Source: Ferrimonas marina (lineage in GTDB: Bacteria; Pseudomonadota; Gammaproteobacteria; Enterobacterales; Shewanellaceae). Taken from it: a stretch of 64,000 nucleotides of DNA. Where the stretch lies: assembly GCF_900129905.1 (NCBI RefSeq), contig NZ_FQXG01000006.1, positions 330,580 to 394,579 on the forward strand, given 5' to 3'. The translations under genes were made by a program, and so were the position numbers. The notes under the pieces were generated by a model. The model saw only the letters and a program-made list of their open reading frames with translations, ran no database searches and had not been told where the DNA came from. Shown here piece after piece: positions 1 to 8,105 of the stretch. How positions within the stretch are numbered: position 1 is the stretch's first letter; each line of letters opens with the position of its first letter.

Positions 1-45
1 GACGACCAATCTATGGGCATTAATGAGCAGAGGAAGTGGGCGGGT

Positions 46-624
46 ATGAGCAGTAGACCGCTGATGGTGTTGTTGTGTGGGGCGTTGCTGCTGGGTTGTG
101 GCAGCGAAGATGAACATAAGTTCGAGGCGGGACGGATCGCCCACTACTTTGACCTGGATTTTTATTCGGTGCTGGCGCTGTGCCACGACGCCCCCTGCAA
201 GCTGGAGGTGGAGTACCTCAGCGGTGACGTGGTGGCCCACTTTCGCTACGTCGACGAGTCCGCCATCCAGGGTCATCTGCACCTGAAGGACCACCAGGAA
301 GCGGGGCGCATCGGGCTGTACGAATCGGTGCTGACCGAGCTGGCCTGCGCCCCCGAGGCGGTGGAGCTGCTGGCGATGGCAAGCGGTGAGATCCTGCCTC
401 TGCAACTGGACAAGGACAACGGACTAGCCCTGTCCGAGCCCTATTGGGACGCCATCAGCGCCGAACAACTGGGTCATTACGACGCGGTGCAGATCCACTA
501 TCTCAAGGACACAGAAGCCTGTCAGGCCGAATCGCCCCAGTACCGGGACGATCTCAATGGCGGGGTCCGGGCGGATCTGATCACCCTGCTCAGTGGTGGC
601 CTGGCCGAGCCGGAGCCCTATTAA
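46..624 (+). CDS. Small predicted lipoprotein, function unknown
   Basis: I do not recognise the family. The ATG at 46 is preferred to the in-frame ATG at 13 because it has an AGGAAG ribosome site about 9 nt upstream and gives a compact signal peptide ending in a lipobox (LLGC, Cys about residue 18). The mature protein of about 175 residues is acidic, with four further cysteines (an early CHDAPC pair and two later ones), and has no visible membrane segment. It is therefore predicted to be membrane-anchored on the periplasmic side or at the outer membrane. A strong hairpin terminator follows. The gene is monocistronic as far as the window shows; whatever lies upstream is cut off by the window edge. 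The lipoprotein call is well supported; function is open. Confidence 0.7.
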   Translation: MSSRPLMVLLCGALLLGCGSEDEHKFEAGRIAHYFDLDFYSVLALCHDAPCKLEVEYLSGDVVAHFRYVDESAIQGHLHLKDHQEAGRIGLYESVLTELACAPEAVELLAMASGEILPLQLDKDNGLALSEPYWDAISAEQLGHYDAVQIHYLKDTEACQAESPQYRDDLNGGVRADLITLLSGGLAEPEPY

Positions 625-644
625 CCGGTCGGCTATTCGGTAAC

Positions 645-671
645 AACGGCGTCCCTCGGGACGCCGTTTTT
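645..671 (+). terminator. Rho-independent terminator after the lipoprotein gene
   Basis: Inverted repeat CGGCGTCCC / GGGACGCCG (647-655 and 658-666) with a minimal loop, followed by TTTTT at 667-671. It lies 21 nt after the stop codon of the lipoprotein gene. Confidence 0.85.
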
Positions 672-699
672 GCTGGGAGTCCAGGTATCGCCTGCCCTA

Positions 700-1581
700 T
701 CAAAAGCGATAGGCCAGCTTGGCCATCGGCCCATAGAAACGGTGGGTCACGTTCAGGTCGGTGTGCTCTGGCTGGTAATCGACCCCCACCTGAAAGTAGC
801 TGTACGCCGCGGTGACACTGAGGGCATCGGTGATCTGGTAGCGTGCGGCGATCTCCGCCTCCCCCATCCAACCGGAGATCTCTCCCGCGCTCAGGTAGAA
901 GGCTTGGAGATGGCTTCTGATCTGCCACTTCTTGCCCAGCTGGTACTCCATCTGCAATCCCAGGCTTGGCAGCGGCGCAGTGACGCTGTTGGCCACCTCC
1001 AGCTCCAGTTCGCTGTCGGAGCTGGGTTGCCCAGTAGGGGCGGCGGTCATCTCCAGGTCACCACGGAAACCCAGCTTCAGATGGGTGATGTGGAGGCCGG
1101 TGAGCAGATCGGCGGCGATCTTGTCCGATTGATAGAAGCGGTAGCCATAGCCGAATCGAACGATGTCGATGTTCAGCTCGGTGGCCAGGTAGGAGCCGGC
1201 GTCCACCTGGTAGCGCTGGTTGTCCCAGGTGAACTGGAACGGGTCCATCACGCTGTGGTTTTCGCCAGAGCGGTGCAGGCGGCGCCAGTCCAGGTAGATC
1301 ATGTGGCGAGGCTGGAATCGATACTCCAGATCCAGGTAGGCCAGGGTCTGGTCGTGGGGCAGGTTCAGCTCGGATTCGAAGTTGAGCAGGCGGTTCTGCT
1401 CAAAGATGGGGTCGTACACTGTCAGATCGGTGCTGCTCAGCGCCCAGAAAGCGCCCAGTTCGATCTCGAAGCTCTGTGCCTGGGCCCGCATCGTGCACAG
1501 GGACAGGAGGACGGCAAGCCACCAAGGTAAGTGCCAAAGCGTGGTGCTGGGGCGAGAAGCTGGCGGCAAGCGGTTGGTCAT
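700..1581 (-). CDS. Predicted outer-membrane beta-barrel protein
   Basis: The protein of about 293 residues starts with a signal peptide (hydrophobic WWLAVLLSLC, then AQAQ). It continues as alternating polar/hydrophobic, aromatic-rich strands (YLDLEYRFQPRHMIYLDW, VRFGYGYRF) and ends in AYRF. A C-terminal aromatic residue is the usual sorting signal of outer-membrane barrels. Start at 1581 is chosen because GGGGA sits 5 nt upstream; an in-frame ATG at 1593 has no clear ribosome site. Its 3' end is about 30 nt from the terminator of the convergent lipoprotein gene, which may serve both. No substrate or specific family can be named. It resembles the many uncharacterised OmpA/OprF-type or DUF-class barrels of marine gammaproteobacteria. 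Confidence 0.7.
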   Translation of the reverse strand: MTNRLPPASRPSTTLWHLPWWLAVLLSLCTMRAQAQSFEIELGAFWALSSTDLTVYDPIFEQNRLLNFESELNLPHDQTLAYLDLEYRFQPRHMIYLDWRRLHRSGENHSVMDPFQFTWDNQRYQVDAGSYLATELNIDIVRFGYGYRFYQSDKIAADLLTGLHITHLKLGFRGDLEMTAAPTGQPSSDSELELEVANSVTAPLPSLGLQMEYQLGKKWQIRSHLQAFYLSAGEISGWMGEAEIAARYQITDALSVTAAYSYFQVGVDYQPEHTDLNVTHRFYGPMAKLAYRF

Positions 1582-1741
1582 GGTGGTCCCCATCTGAGTC
1601 TGTCATGTTGGTGGCATGACTCGCCCACGAAGGGCGATGGGGCGGCATCCTAGCGGGGAACACTCGGCGGGCTAACTCGGTTTTGATGGGTGGGATCCGT
1701 CACTTATCCATGGTTAACGCAATGACTGCGTGGGGGAGGAC

Positions 1742-1768
1742 AAAAACGGCGCCCCTGGGGGCGCCGTT
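1742..1768 (-). terminator. Minus-strand terminator (ancestral uvrA terminator, now behind the sulfotransferase gene)
   Basis: On the minus strand this reads AACGGCGCCCC / GGGGCGCCGTT followed by T residues (A run at 1742-1746 on the plus strand). It lies about 20 nt beyond the TAA of the UvrA C-terminal remnant, so it is probably the original uvrA terminator, separated from uvrA by the inserted segment. Confidence 0.8.
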
Positions 1769-1787
1769 GTGGTTTCCATTTGCCGCG

Positions 1788-1841
1788 TTACTTCAGCATC
1801 GGCTTAAGGAAACGGGCGGTTTGGGACGCCTTGCACTGAGT
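1788..1841 (-). pseudogene. Displaced 3' end of uvrA (C-terminal remnant)
   Basis: Read on the minus strand, the last 17 codons before the TAA at 1788-1790 give [17 protein letters not shown]. The end of the intact UvrA reads [17 protein letters not shown], so 11 positions are identical ([11 protein letters not shown]). At DNA level 1793-1827 matches 2983-3017 at 33 of 35 positions, including an exact 19-nt block. This is a real relic of a uvrA 3' end, not chance, and it marks one boundary of the inserted sulfotransferase segment. Confidence 0.85.
1793..1827 (+). repeat. Direct repeat, distal copy (att-like, uvrA 3' end)
   Basis: Matches 2983-3017 with two mismatches (positions 1812 and 1821). 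The exact core is TCAGCATCGGCTTAAGGAA. The two copies are in the same orientation, 1190 bp apart, and bracket the sulfotransferase gene. Confidence 0.85.
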
Positions 1842-1848
1842 CAAGGAA

Positions 1849-2826
1849 CTAATCGAGCCCTCTTAGAACTGAGTTGATACGTTTAGTTTGTAAGAGCTTT
1901 TTCTTAATAAACTCGCCGCTGGGCCGAGCTTGATGAGCAAGTTGAAAGTAGTATTCCGCTTGGGCTAGATTTCCTGTCGACTCCATCAATAAACCAACAT
2001 CTCGATAGATGTCGGCTGACTGGCTCTTATCCTTAGCTACGAACTTAAAGGCTGGCTTTGTTGACTGGTGCCTTTTCAACTCTGCACGCAGTATTGGCCT
2101 GCGAAAAAGCTTGAACAAAAGAAACATCAATTGATAAGCCCAAGAGACACGTTGCTTTTGATGGATGGAAGCTGGGATATCATCGATGTTGACTGATTCT
2201 GTATAGCCGAACTCAGAGAAATCTTTCTTATATAATTTCTTTAACTTATTCTTTTGTTCGCTGGTTAACTCTTCAACTGACTTATTTGATTGAGTTCTTT
2301 GCCCGCCTGCTTCGTAGTTAATCCCATGAGCCGAGAGATATTGGATGACTTCATCCATTTTCTCTAATCTGCCTATAAATGTTGGCTTGATAAATCTTGA
2401 GTGTAGATTGAGTACTTGAGGACGAACATGGGGATCCTCTCCTATCCATGTCGACTTACTCAGCAAAATATCCAGGTACTCGTCAAAAGATATCTTTTTG
2501 CTTGGGTCGAGCCTATGGCGCTTACAAAAAGCCAACCAGACATTATCGTCTTTGTTAGGCCCTATCTTATTATTAAAGCAGGAAAGCGCACGGGTGTATG
2601 GGTGGCGTGTTAAACCAAACAACTCAATATCTGAGTTCGTTGGGTAATCAAAGTAAATTCGTTTGTGCACCTCTTTCCCAGACTTGAATCCAAGCATGGA
2701 TTCTTTAATCGAGGTGCAGGCGACCTTGGGGTTAGATAAGAAGCCCAGATGGCTACTTATGTCAACGAGGATATTGCGCATCTCTAATTTGTCAATCTCG
2801 TCAATGGGTGCAAGGACTGTGCGCAT
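1849..2826 (-). CDS. Sulfotransferase family protein with C-terminal TPR-like segment, probably acquired
   Basis: The 325-residue protein looks like a carbohydrate sulfotransferase (sulfotransferase family 2 type) that would move sulfate from PAPS to a glycan or other acceptor. The 5'-phosphosulfate-binding segment is NPKVACTSIK (about residues 32-41). The 3'-phosphate-binding segment is LTRHPYTRALSCF (about 72-84), with its Arg and Ser. After about residue 250 there is a TPR-like helical pair (GLLMESTGNLAQAEYYFQLA). No signal peptide is present, so it is probably cytosolic. The gene is visibly AT-rich (Lys, Asn and Ile codons ending in A or T) against a GC-rich background. It sits between two copies of the uvrA 3' end and has no glycan-biosynthesis neighbours. 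Start is uncertain: Met16 (2781) is an alternative and neither has a strong ribosome site. Acceptor is unknown. Confidence 0.75.
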   Translation of the reverse strand: MRTVLAPIDEIDKLEMRNILVDISSHLGFLSNPKVACTSIKESMLGFKSGKEVHKRIYFDYPTNSDIELFGLTRHPYTRALSCFNNKIGPNKDDNVWLAFCKRHRLDPSKKISFDEYLDILLSKSTWIGEDPHVRPQVLNLHSRFIKPTFIGRLEKMDEVIQYLSAHGINYEAGGQRTQSNKSVEELTSEQKNKLKKLYKKDFSEFGYTESVNIDDIPASIHQKQRVSWAYQLMFLLFKLFRRPILRAELKRHQSTKPAFKFVAKDKSQSADIYRDVGLLMESTGNLAQAEYYFQLAHQARPSGEFIKKKLLQTKRINSVLRGLD

Positions 2827-2913
2827 TCTATGTCACTGAGTTCTGGCAGCCAAGTTGAACCGTGGTGGAAGGTTAATATCAAAGCAATATCGTATGTAAC
2901 TTATTACAAAATA

Positions 2914-2953
2914 TGGTATTTAGAATCCACCCGTCGGTGGATTCTAAATACCA
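2914..2953. repeat. Perfect 18-bp inverted repeat between uvrA and the sulfotransferase gene
   Basis: The arms 2914-2931 and 2936-2953 (TGGTATTTAGAATCCACC and its exact complement) are separated by a 4-nt loop, CGTC. The hairpin lies 25 nt past the uvrA stop. On the minus strand it is followed by a loosely T-rich run (TATTTTG), so it could terminate uvrA transcription. Its perfection and AT-richness also fit an element-end or recombination hairpin. Which role applies cannot be decided from sequence alone. Confidence 0.85.
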
Positions 2954-2977
2954 GCCCTACCAGAAGCTCAGCTCGCT

Positions 2978-5800
2978 TCAGCTCAGCATCGGCTTAAGGA
3001 AGCGGGCGGTGTGGGACTCGGCGCACTCGGCCACCTGCTCCGGGGTACCGGTGGTGAGGATGGTGCCGCCACCAGCGCCGCCCTCGGGGCCAAGATCGAC
3101 GATCCAGTCGGCGGTCTTGATCACGTCCAGGTTGTGCTCGATCACCACCACGGTGTTGCCGTGGTCGCGCAGTCGGTGCAGCACGTCCAGCAGCATCTGG
3201 ATGTCTTGGAAGTGCAGGCCGGTGGTGGGCTCATCCAGGATATACAGGGTCTTGCCGGTATCACGCTTTGACAGCTCACGGGCCAGTTTGACCCGCTGGG
3301 CCTCACCGCCAGACAGGGTGGTGGCAGCCTGACCCAGGCGGATGTAGGAGAGGCCCACGTCCATCAGGGTCTGCAGCTTGCGGGCGATGGCCGGTACCGG
3401 ATCGAAGAACTCGCGGGCTTCCTCCACGGTCATCTCCAGCACCTCGTGGATGCTCTTGCCCTTGTACTGCACCTCCAGGGTCTCGCGGTTGTAGCGCTTG
3501 CCCTTGCACTGGTCACAGGGAACGTAGACGTCCGGCAAGAAGTGCATCTCCACCTTGATCACCCCGTCGCCCTGACAGGCCTCACAGCGGCCGCCCTTAA
3601 CGTTGAAGGAGAAGCGACCGGGCTTGTAGCCGCGGGCACGGGACTCCTGGGTATTGGAGAACAGCTCACGGATGGGGGTGAAGATCCCGGTGTAGGTGGC
3701 CGGGTTGGAGCGCGGGGTGCGGCCGATGGGGGACTGGTCGATGTCCACCACCTTGTCGCAGCGATCCATCCCCTTCACCTTCTTATAGGGAGCCGGCTCA
3801 TCCACGGTGGCCCCATTGAGCTCGCGGTGGGCGATCTTGTAGAAGGTGTCGTTGATCAGGGTGGATTTTCCGGAGCCGGAGACCCCGGTGACGCAGGTCA
3901 TCAGCCCCACCGGGATGCTCAGATCGACGTTCTTCAGGTTGTTGCCGCTGGCACCAAACAGGGTGATCTCGTTGCCCTTCTCAAACGGGGTACGCTCGCT
4001 GGGCACGGCGATACTCTTCTTGCCTGACAGGTACTGGCCGGTTAAGGAGTGCTCACTTTCCAGGATCTCCTGGTAGCTGCCGTCGGCCACCACTTCGCCA
4101 CCGTGTACCCCGGCACCGGGGCCGATGTCGATGATGTGATCGGCGGCGCGGATGGCGTCTTCGTCGTGCTCCACCACCAACACGGTGTTGCCCAGGTCAC
4201 GCAGGTGGATCAGGGTCTGCAGCAGCCGCTCGTTGTCGCGCTGATGCAGGCCGATGGAGGGCTCATCCAGCACGTACATCACCCCCACCAGGCCGGCACC
4301 GATCTGGCTGGCCAGGCGGATCCGCTGGGCTTCACCGCCGGACAGGGTGTCGGCGGAGCGGGACAGGTTGAGGTAGTTGAGGCCGACGTTGACCAAAAAG
4401 CCCAGCCGGTCGTGGATCTCCTTGAGGATCTTCTCGGCGATCTTGGCCTTCTGACCCTCGAACTGCACCTCGCTGAACCATTTCAAGGCGTCGCCGATGG
4501 ACCACTCGGTCAGCTGCGGCAGGGTGGTTTCGCCGACGAACACGTTGCGGGCCTCTTCCCGCAGGCGGGAGCCGTTACAGCTGCGGCAACTGGTGGTGGA
4601 GATGTACTTGGCCAGCTCCTCCCGTACCGAGTTGGACTCGGTCTCCTTGTAGCGGCGCTGCAGGTTGTTGAGGATCCCCTCGAACGGGTGGCGACGCACC
4701 ACGGTATCGCCGCGGTCATTAACGTACTTGAAGTTGATGGTCTGGCGGCCGGAGCCGTCCAGCACGATCTTCTTCACCGACTTGGGCAGGTCCTGCCAGG
4801 GGGTCTCGATGTCGAAGTCGTAGTGCTCCGCCAGCGACTTGAGCATCTGGTAGTAGTAGAAGTTGCGCCGGTCCCAGCCACGGATGCAGCCCCCCGCCAG
4901 GGAGAGCTCCGGGTTGGTCACCACCCGCTCCTCGTCGAAGAACTGCTGGATCCCCAGGCCATCACAGGTGGGGCAGGCCCCCGCCGGGTTGTTGAAGGAG
5001 AAGATCCGCGGCTCCAGCTCGCTCATGGAGTAGCCACAGATGGGGCAGGCGAAGTTGGCGGAGAACACCAGCGGCTCAGCATCGCCTTCCATCGGCGCCA
5101 CGTTGGCGATGCCGCCAGACAGCTCCAGCGCGGTCTCGAATGACTCGGCCAGGCGCTGTTTCATGTCCGGGCGCACCTTGAAGCGGTCAACCACCACCTC
5201 GATGGTGTGTTTGACGTGCAGATCCAGGGTCGGCGGATCCGACAGGTCGCACACCTCACCGTCGATACGGGCGCGGATGTAGCCCTGGGCCGCCAGGCTC
5301 TCCAGCAGCTTGATGTGCTCACCCTTGCGGCCCTGGATCACCGGCGCCAGCAGCATCTGCTTGGAGCCCTCTTCCAGCTCCAGCACCTTGTCCACCATCT
5401 GGCTGACGGTCTGGGCCGCCAGTGGTGCACCGTGGGTGGGGCAGCGGGGCTCGCCCACCCGGGCATAGAGCAGACGCAGGTAGTCGTAGATCTCGGTGAT
5501 GGTGCCCACGGTGGAGCGTGGGTTGTGGGAGGTGGACTTCTGCTCGATGGAGATCGCTGGCGACAGCCCCTCGATGTGGTCCACGTCCGGTTTCTCCATC
5601 AGCGACAGGAACTGGCGGGCGTAGGCGGAGAGGGATTCGACGTAGCGTCGCTGTCCCTCGGCGTAGAGGGTGTCGAACGCCAGCGAGGACTTGCCGGAGC
5701 CGGACAAGCCGGTGATCACGATCAGCTTGTCCCGGGGGATGGTGAGGTTGACGTTCTTCAGGTTGTGGGTGCGGGCACCACGAACTTCTATTTTGTCCAT
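2978..5800 (-). CDS. uvrA: UvrABC excinuclease subunit A
   Basis: UvrA is the DNA-damage recognition ATPase of nucleotide excision repair; it dimerises, scans DNA and loads UvrB. The 940-residue length equals the usual family length. Visible are two ABC ATPase halves: Walker [10 protein letters not shown] near residue 31 and GVSGSGKST near 640, and signature LSGGEAQR in each half. The CxxC zinc motifs are CPICG...CPTC, CRSC and CEAC...CDQC. Start at 5800 ([14 protein letters not shown]) matches the family N-terminus; the longer open frame to 5851 adds an unconserved leader. Its last codons (ARFLKPMLS) form the proximal copy of the duplicated 3' segment. No match to a CTG-N10-CAG LexA box was seen by eye in 5801-6006, although uvrA is SOS-controlled in many relatives. 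Confidence 0.98.
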   Translation of the reverse strand: MDKIEVRGARTHNLKNVNLTIPRDKLIVITGLSGSGKSSLAFDTLYAEGQRRYVESLSAYARQFLSLMEKPDVDHIEGLSPAISIEQKSTSHNPRSTVGTITEIYDYLRLLYARVGEPRCPTHGAPLAAQTVSQMVDKVLELEEGSKQMLLAPVIQGRKGEHIKLLESLAAQGYIRARIDGEVCDLSDPPTLDLHVKHTIEVVVDRFKVRPDMKQRLAESFETALELSGGIANVAPMEGDAEPLVFSANFACPICGYSMSELEPRIFSFNNPAGACPTCDGLGIQQFFDEERVVTNPELSLAGGCIRGWDRRNFYYYQMLKSLAEHYDFDIETPWQDLPKSVKKIVLDGSGRQTINFKYVNDRGDTVVRRHPFEGILNNLQRRYKETESNSVREELAKYISTTSCRSCNGSRLREEARNVFVGETTLPQLTEWSIGDALKWFSEVQFEGQKAKIAEKILKEIHDRLGFLVNVGLNYLNLSRSADTLSGGEAQRIRLASQIGAGLVGVMYVLDEPSIGLHQRDNERLLQTLIHLRDLGNTVLVVEHDEDAIRAADHIIDIGPGAGVHGGEVVADGSYQEILESEHSLTGQYLSGKKSIAVPSERTPFEKGNEITLFGASGNNLKNVDLSIPVGLMTCVTGVSGSGKSTLINDTFYKIAHRELNGATVDEPAPYKKVKGMDRCDKVVDIDQSPIGRTPRSNPATYTGIFTPIRELFSNTQESRARGYKPGRFSFNVKGGRCEACQGDGVIKVEMHFLPDVYVPCDQCKGKRYNRETLEVQYKGKSIHEVLEMTVEEAREFFDPVPAIARKLQTLMDVGLSYIRLGQAATTLSGGEAQRVKLARELSKRDTGKTLYILDEPTTGLHFQDIQMLLDVLHRLRDHGNTVVVIEHNLDVIKTADWIVDLGPEGGAGGGTILTTGTPEQVAECAESHTARFLKPMLS
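2983..3017 (+). repeat. Direct repeat, proximal copy (inside the 3' end of uvrA)
   Basis: Same 35-nt segment as 1793-1827, 33/35 identical, here forming the last codons of the intact uvrA. Being at the very end of a conserved gene and able to restore its reading frame, it has the layout of an attachment site used by 3'-end-targeting elements. No integrase is present in the window. Confidence 0.8.
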
Positions 5801-6006
5801 CGGTAAGGCAGTTAGGAAGCAAAGTGTTACCAGTATCGCATAACTCCACAACCAGCGGCACTGTCGCCAATCTTTGGTTGTCTATCGAGCCAATCGCTTT
5901 TAGCCTCGATCCCCTTGGCATCAGTGACCAATGCATTACATAACCGCAACCTTTGGTACACTGGCGCCCGTTGTGCCGGATTCGATGGATTGTTTAGGAG
6001 AGACGA

Positions 6007-7365
6007 GTGAGTCAAGGGCTTAACCCGATAGAGAAACGCGCGGCCTTCAGCCTGGCAGGCGTGTATGGCCTGCGCATGTTTGGCCTGTTTCTGATCATGC
6101 CGGTGCTGGCCACCTACGGTCAGGACCTGGAAGGGTTTTCGCCCCTGTGGGTGGGGATTGCCATCGGTGCCTACGGTTTGACCCAGGCACTGTTGCAGAT
6201 CCCGGCGGGGATGGCCTCCGACCGCTTTGGTCGCAAGCAGGTGATCACCCTGGGGCTGATCCTGTTCGCCCTGGGCTCGGTGGTGGCCGCGGTGGCCGAC
6301 TCCATCTACATGGTGGCGGTGGGTCGAGCGCTGCAGGGCGGCGGCGCTGTGGCCTCGGCGGTGCTGGCGCTGGCCTCGGATCTGACCCGGGATGAGCAGC
6401 GACCCAAGGTGATGGCGGTGATCGGCTCCTTTATCGGCGTGGCCTTTACCCTGGCCCTGGTGGCTGGCCCCATCCTGGCGCAAAGCCTGGGCCTGTCCGG
6501 CCTGTTTGCCCTCACCGCGCTGCTCTCCATTGCCGCGCTGGTGGTGGTGCACACCCTGGTGCCCAACGCAGTGCAGAAGGCTCCCAGCGGCGACCTGGTG
6601 GCGGTACCCCAGCGCCTGGCGGCGCTGCTGAAGGACCCGCAACTGCGTCGCCTCGACTTCAGCATCATGCTGCTGCACCTGCTCATTACCGCGCTGTTTG
6701 TCGCCCTGCCGCTGGCCCTGCTGGACGCCGGTCTGGCGGCGGATCGCCACTGGACCCTGTACCTGCCGGCGATGCTGCTGGCCTTTGTCAGCATGATCCC
6801 CATCATCCTCTACGGGGTGAAGCGCAACACCAGCCGCGGCCCCTTCCTGTTCGCCGTCGCACTGATGGGCCTGGCCTGCCTGGTGCTGGCCCTGGGCATC
6901 GGCTCGGTCTGGTGGCTCACCGTCGGCGTGGTGCTGTTCTTTACTGGCCTCAACTACCTGGAGGCGGCCCTGCCCAGCCTGATCTCCCGCTTCAGTCCGC
7001 CGGGAGACAAGGGCTCCGCCATGGGGATCTACTCCACCGCCCAGTTCGGTGGTGCCTTCTTAGGTGGTGTCTTGGGGGGCGCGCTGTTCCAGGCCTTCGG
7101 TGCCAGCACCGTGTTCTGGCTCGGTTTTGTCGCCATCCTGTTCTGGTTTGGCTACATGTGGCAGATGCAAAACCCACGAAAAACCCGTAGTTTGACCTTA
7201 GAGGCGCCGAACGCGGACGCAGCCCAGGCCAATCGCCTGGCCAGCTCGCTCAGCGCCCTACCCGGGGTGGTGGAGGTGATCCTCATCCCTGAACAGAAGG
7301 CGGCGTACCTCAAGGTGGAAGACAGTTTCGATCTGGAACAGGCGAGGTCCCTGCTGACAACCTGA
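6007..7365 (+). CDS. yajR: MFS transporter, YajR family
   Basis: A 452-residue inner-membrane proton-driven transporter of the major facilitator superfamily. Twelve hydrophobic segments are readable. The conserved motif-A loop is ASDRFGRKQ (about residues 75-83), and the N-terminus (VYGLRMFGLFLIMPVLA) is typical of YajR. After the last membrane segment a soluble domain of about 65 residues remains (from about 390, containing VVEVILIPEQKAAYLKV). It corresponds to the ferredoxin-like YAM domain that distinguishes YajR from other drug-efflux-like MFS proteins. The GTG start has TTTAGGAG 6 nt upstream. The gene is divergent from uvrA and is followed after 25 nt by the FimV-like gene, probably in one transcript. 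The transported compound is not known. Confidence 0.9.
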   Translation: MSQGLNPIEKRAAFSLAGVYGLRMFGLFLIMPVLATYGQDLEGFSPLWVGIAIGAYGLTQALLQIPAGMASDRFGRKQVITLGLILFALGSVVAAVADSIYMVAVGRALQGGGAVASAVLALASDLTRDEQRPKVMAVIGSFIGVAFTLALVAGPILAQSLGLSGLFALTALLSIAALVVVHTLVPNAVQKAPSGDLVAVPQRLAALLKDPQLRRLDFSIMLLHLLITALFVALPLALLDAGLAADRHWTLYLPAMLLAFVSMIPIILYGVKRNTSRGPFLFAVALMGLACLVLALGIGSVWWLTVGVVLFFTGLNYLEAALPSLISRFSPPGDKGSAMGIYSTAQFGGAFLGGVLGGALFQAFGASTVFWLGFVAILFWFGYMWQMQNPRKTRSLTLEAPNADAAQANRLASSLSALPGVVEVILIPEQKAAYLKVEDSFDLEQARSLLTT

Positions 7366-7390
7366 TCGTTTTTGCCCAGGGAGGGGGACG

Positions 7391-8035
7391 ATGAGAGCGT
7401 GGGCGCTGTGCCTGGCGCTGCTGTGCGGCAGTGCCCAGGCAGTATCGATAGAGCAGTTTCAGGTTGACCGGCTGAGCCGGGATGCGCAGGGCCAGACCCA
7501 GATCTGGTTAACCACTGAGGTCAGCCAAAACACCGCTCGACGGCTGCGCTATTTCCTGGTGCAGGATGGCCAGCTGGAGTCCCTCAGTGGTGAGGTGACC
7601 GGACCCGGTCAGCTGGTGCTGCACAGCGCGGCCCAGGCCAAACCCGGGGCCGAGCTGTGGATCAGCGCTCAGCTGAACCGAGAGCCGGATGCGGTGGGGC
7701 GACTGCCGCTGCCAGCGCCACTGGCGTCGATAGCGCCACTGGCACAAACCGACCTGCTGTCTGCACCTACGCCCATTCAGTCTGAGCCAACCCCGGATTG
7801 CAACCTGTTGCCGGAGGAGACCCTATGGCGGGCCTCTGAGCGGCTGGCACCGCAGTTCCATCTGGGGCGGTTTGGCATGATTTGGGCCCTGTACGAGGCC
7901 AACCCGGCCCGCTTTACCGGCTCGGTGCACCGCCTTAAAGGACGAACCCTGCGTTGTCCCGGACCGGTACTGCAGGCCCGTTGGCAAGATGAGTCACAGG
8001 CTCAGCAAGAGTTCGAGGCTGTGGCGACAAGATAA
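7391..8035 (+). CDS. Secreted FimV-like protein with LysM-type C-terminal domain
   Basis: A 214-residue protein with a clear signal peptide (MRAWALCLALLCGSAQA). Residues 18-110 resemble the beta-rich N-terminal domain of FimV-type proteins (SIEQFQVDRLS...LWISAQLNREPD). A short Pro-rich linker follows. Residues about 138-185 carry a LysM/FimV-like motif (EETLWRASERLA...MIWALYEANPARF...HRLKGRTLRCP), which in the family binds peptidoglycan and helps polar or pilus assembly. It is much shorter than true FimV and lacks the TPR/acidic C-terminal half. AGGGAGG upstream of the ATG supports the start. It sits between yajR and ssb, 11 nt-scale spacing from yajR, and only about 1 kb from the MSHA locus, so a link to pilus assembly or cell poles is possible but unproven. 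Confidence 0.65.
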   Translation: MRAWALCLALLCGSAQAVSIEQFQVDRLSRDAQGQTQIWLTTEVSQNTARRLRYFLVQDGQLESLSGEVTGPGQLVLHSAAQAKPGAELWISAQLNREPDAVGRLPLPAPLASIAPLAQTDLLSAPTPIQSEPTPDCNLLPEETLWRASERLAPQFHLGRFGMIWALYEANPARFTGSVHRLKGRTLRCPGPVLQARWQDESQAQQEFEAVATR

Positions 8036-8105
8036 GTGATCCCATCCCGCCGCCTATGGTAGGCTTGGCGGATCAAAATTTGCGTTATTTGCGTTGGAGA
8101 AAACG

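Noticed and set aside
2914-2953. Integron attC site
   Set aside because: The inverted repeat is perfect and lacks the attC core boxes (GTTRRRY and its partner) and the bulged bases typical of attC.
2913-3332. 139-codon plus-strand frame starting in the hairpin
   Set aside because: Mostly antisense to uvrA and Ser/Arg/Val rich; no ribosome site.
4049-5143. 364-codon open frame on the plus strand inside uvrA
   Set aside because: Antisense to the conserved uvrA; repetitive Gly/Leu/His/Val composition, no start signal.
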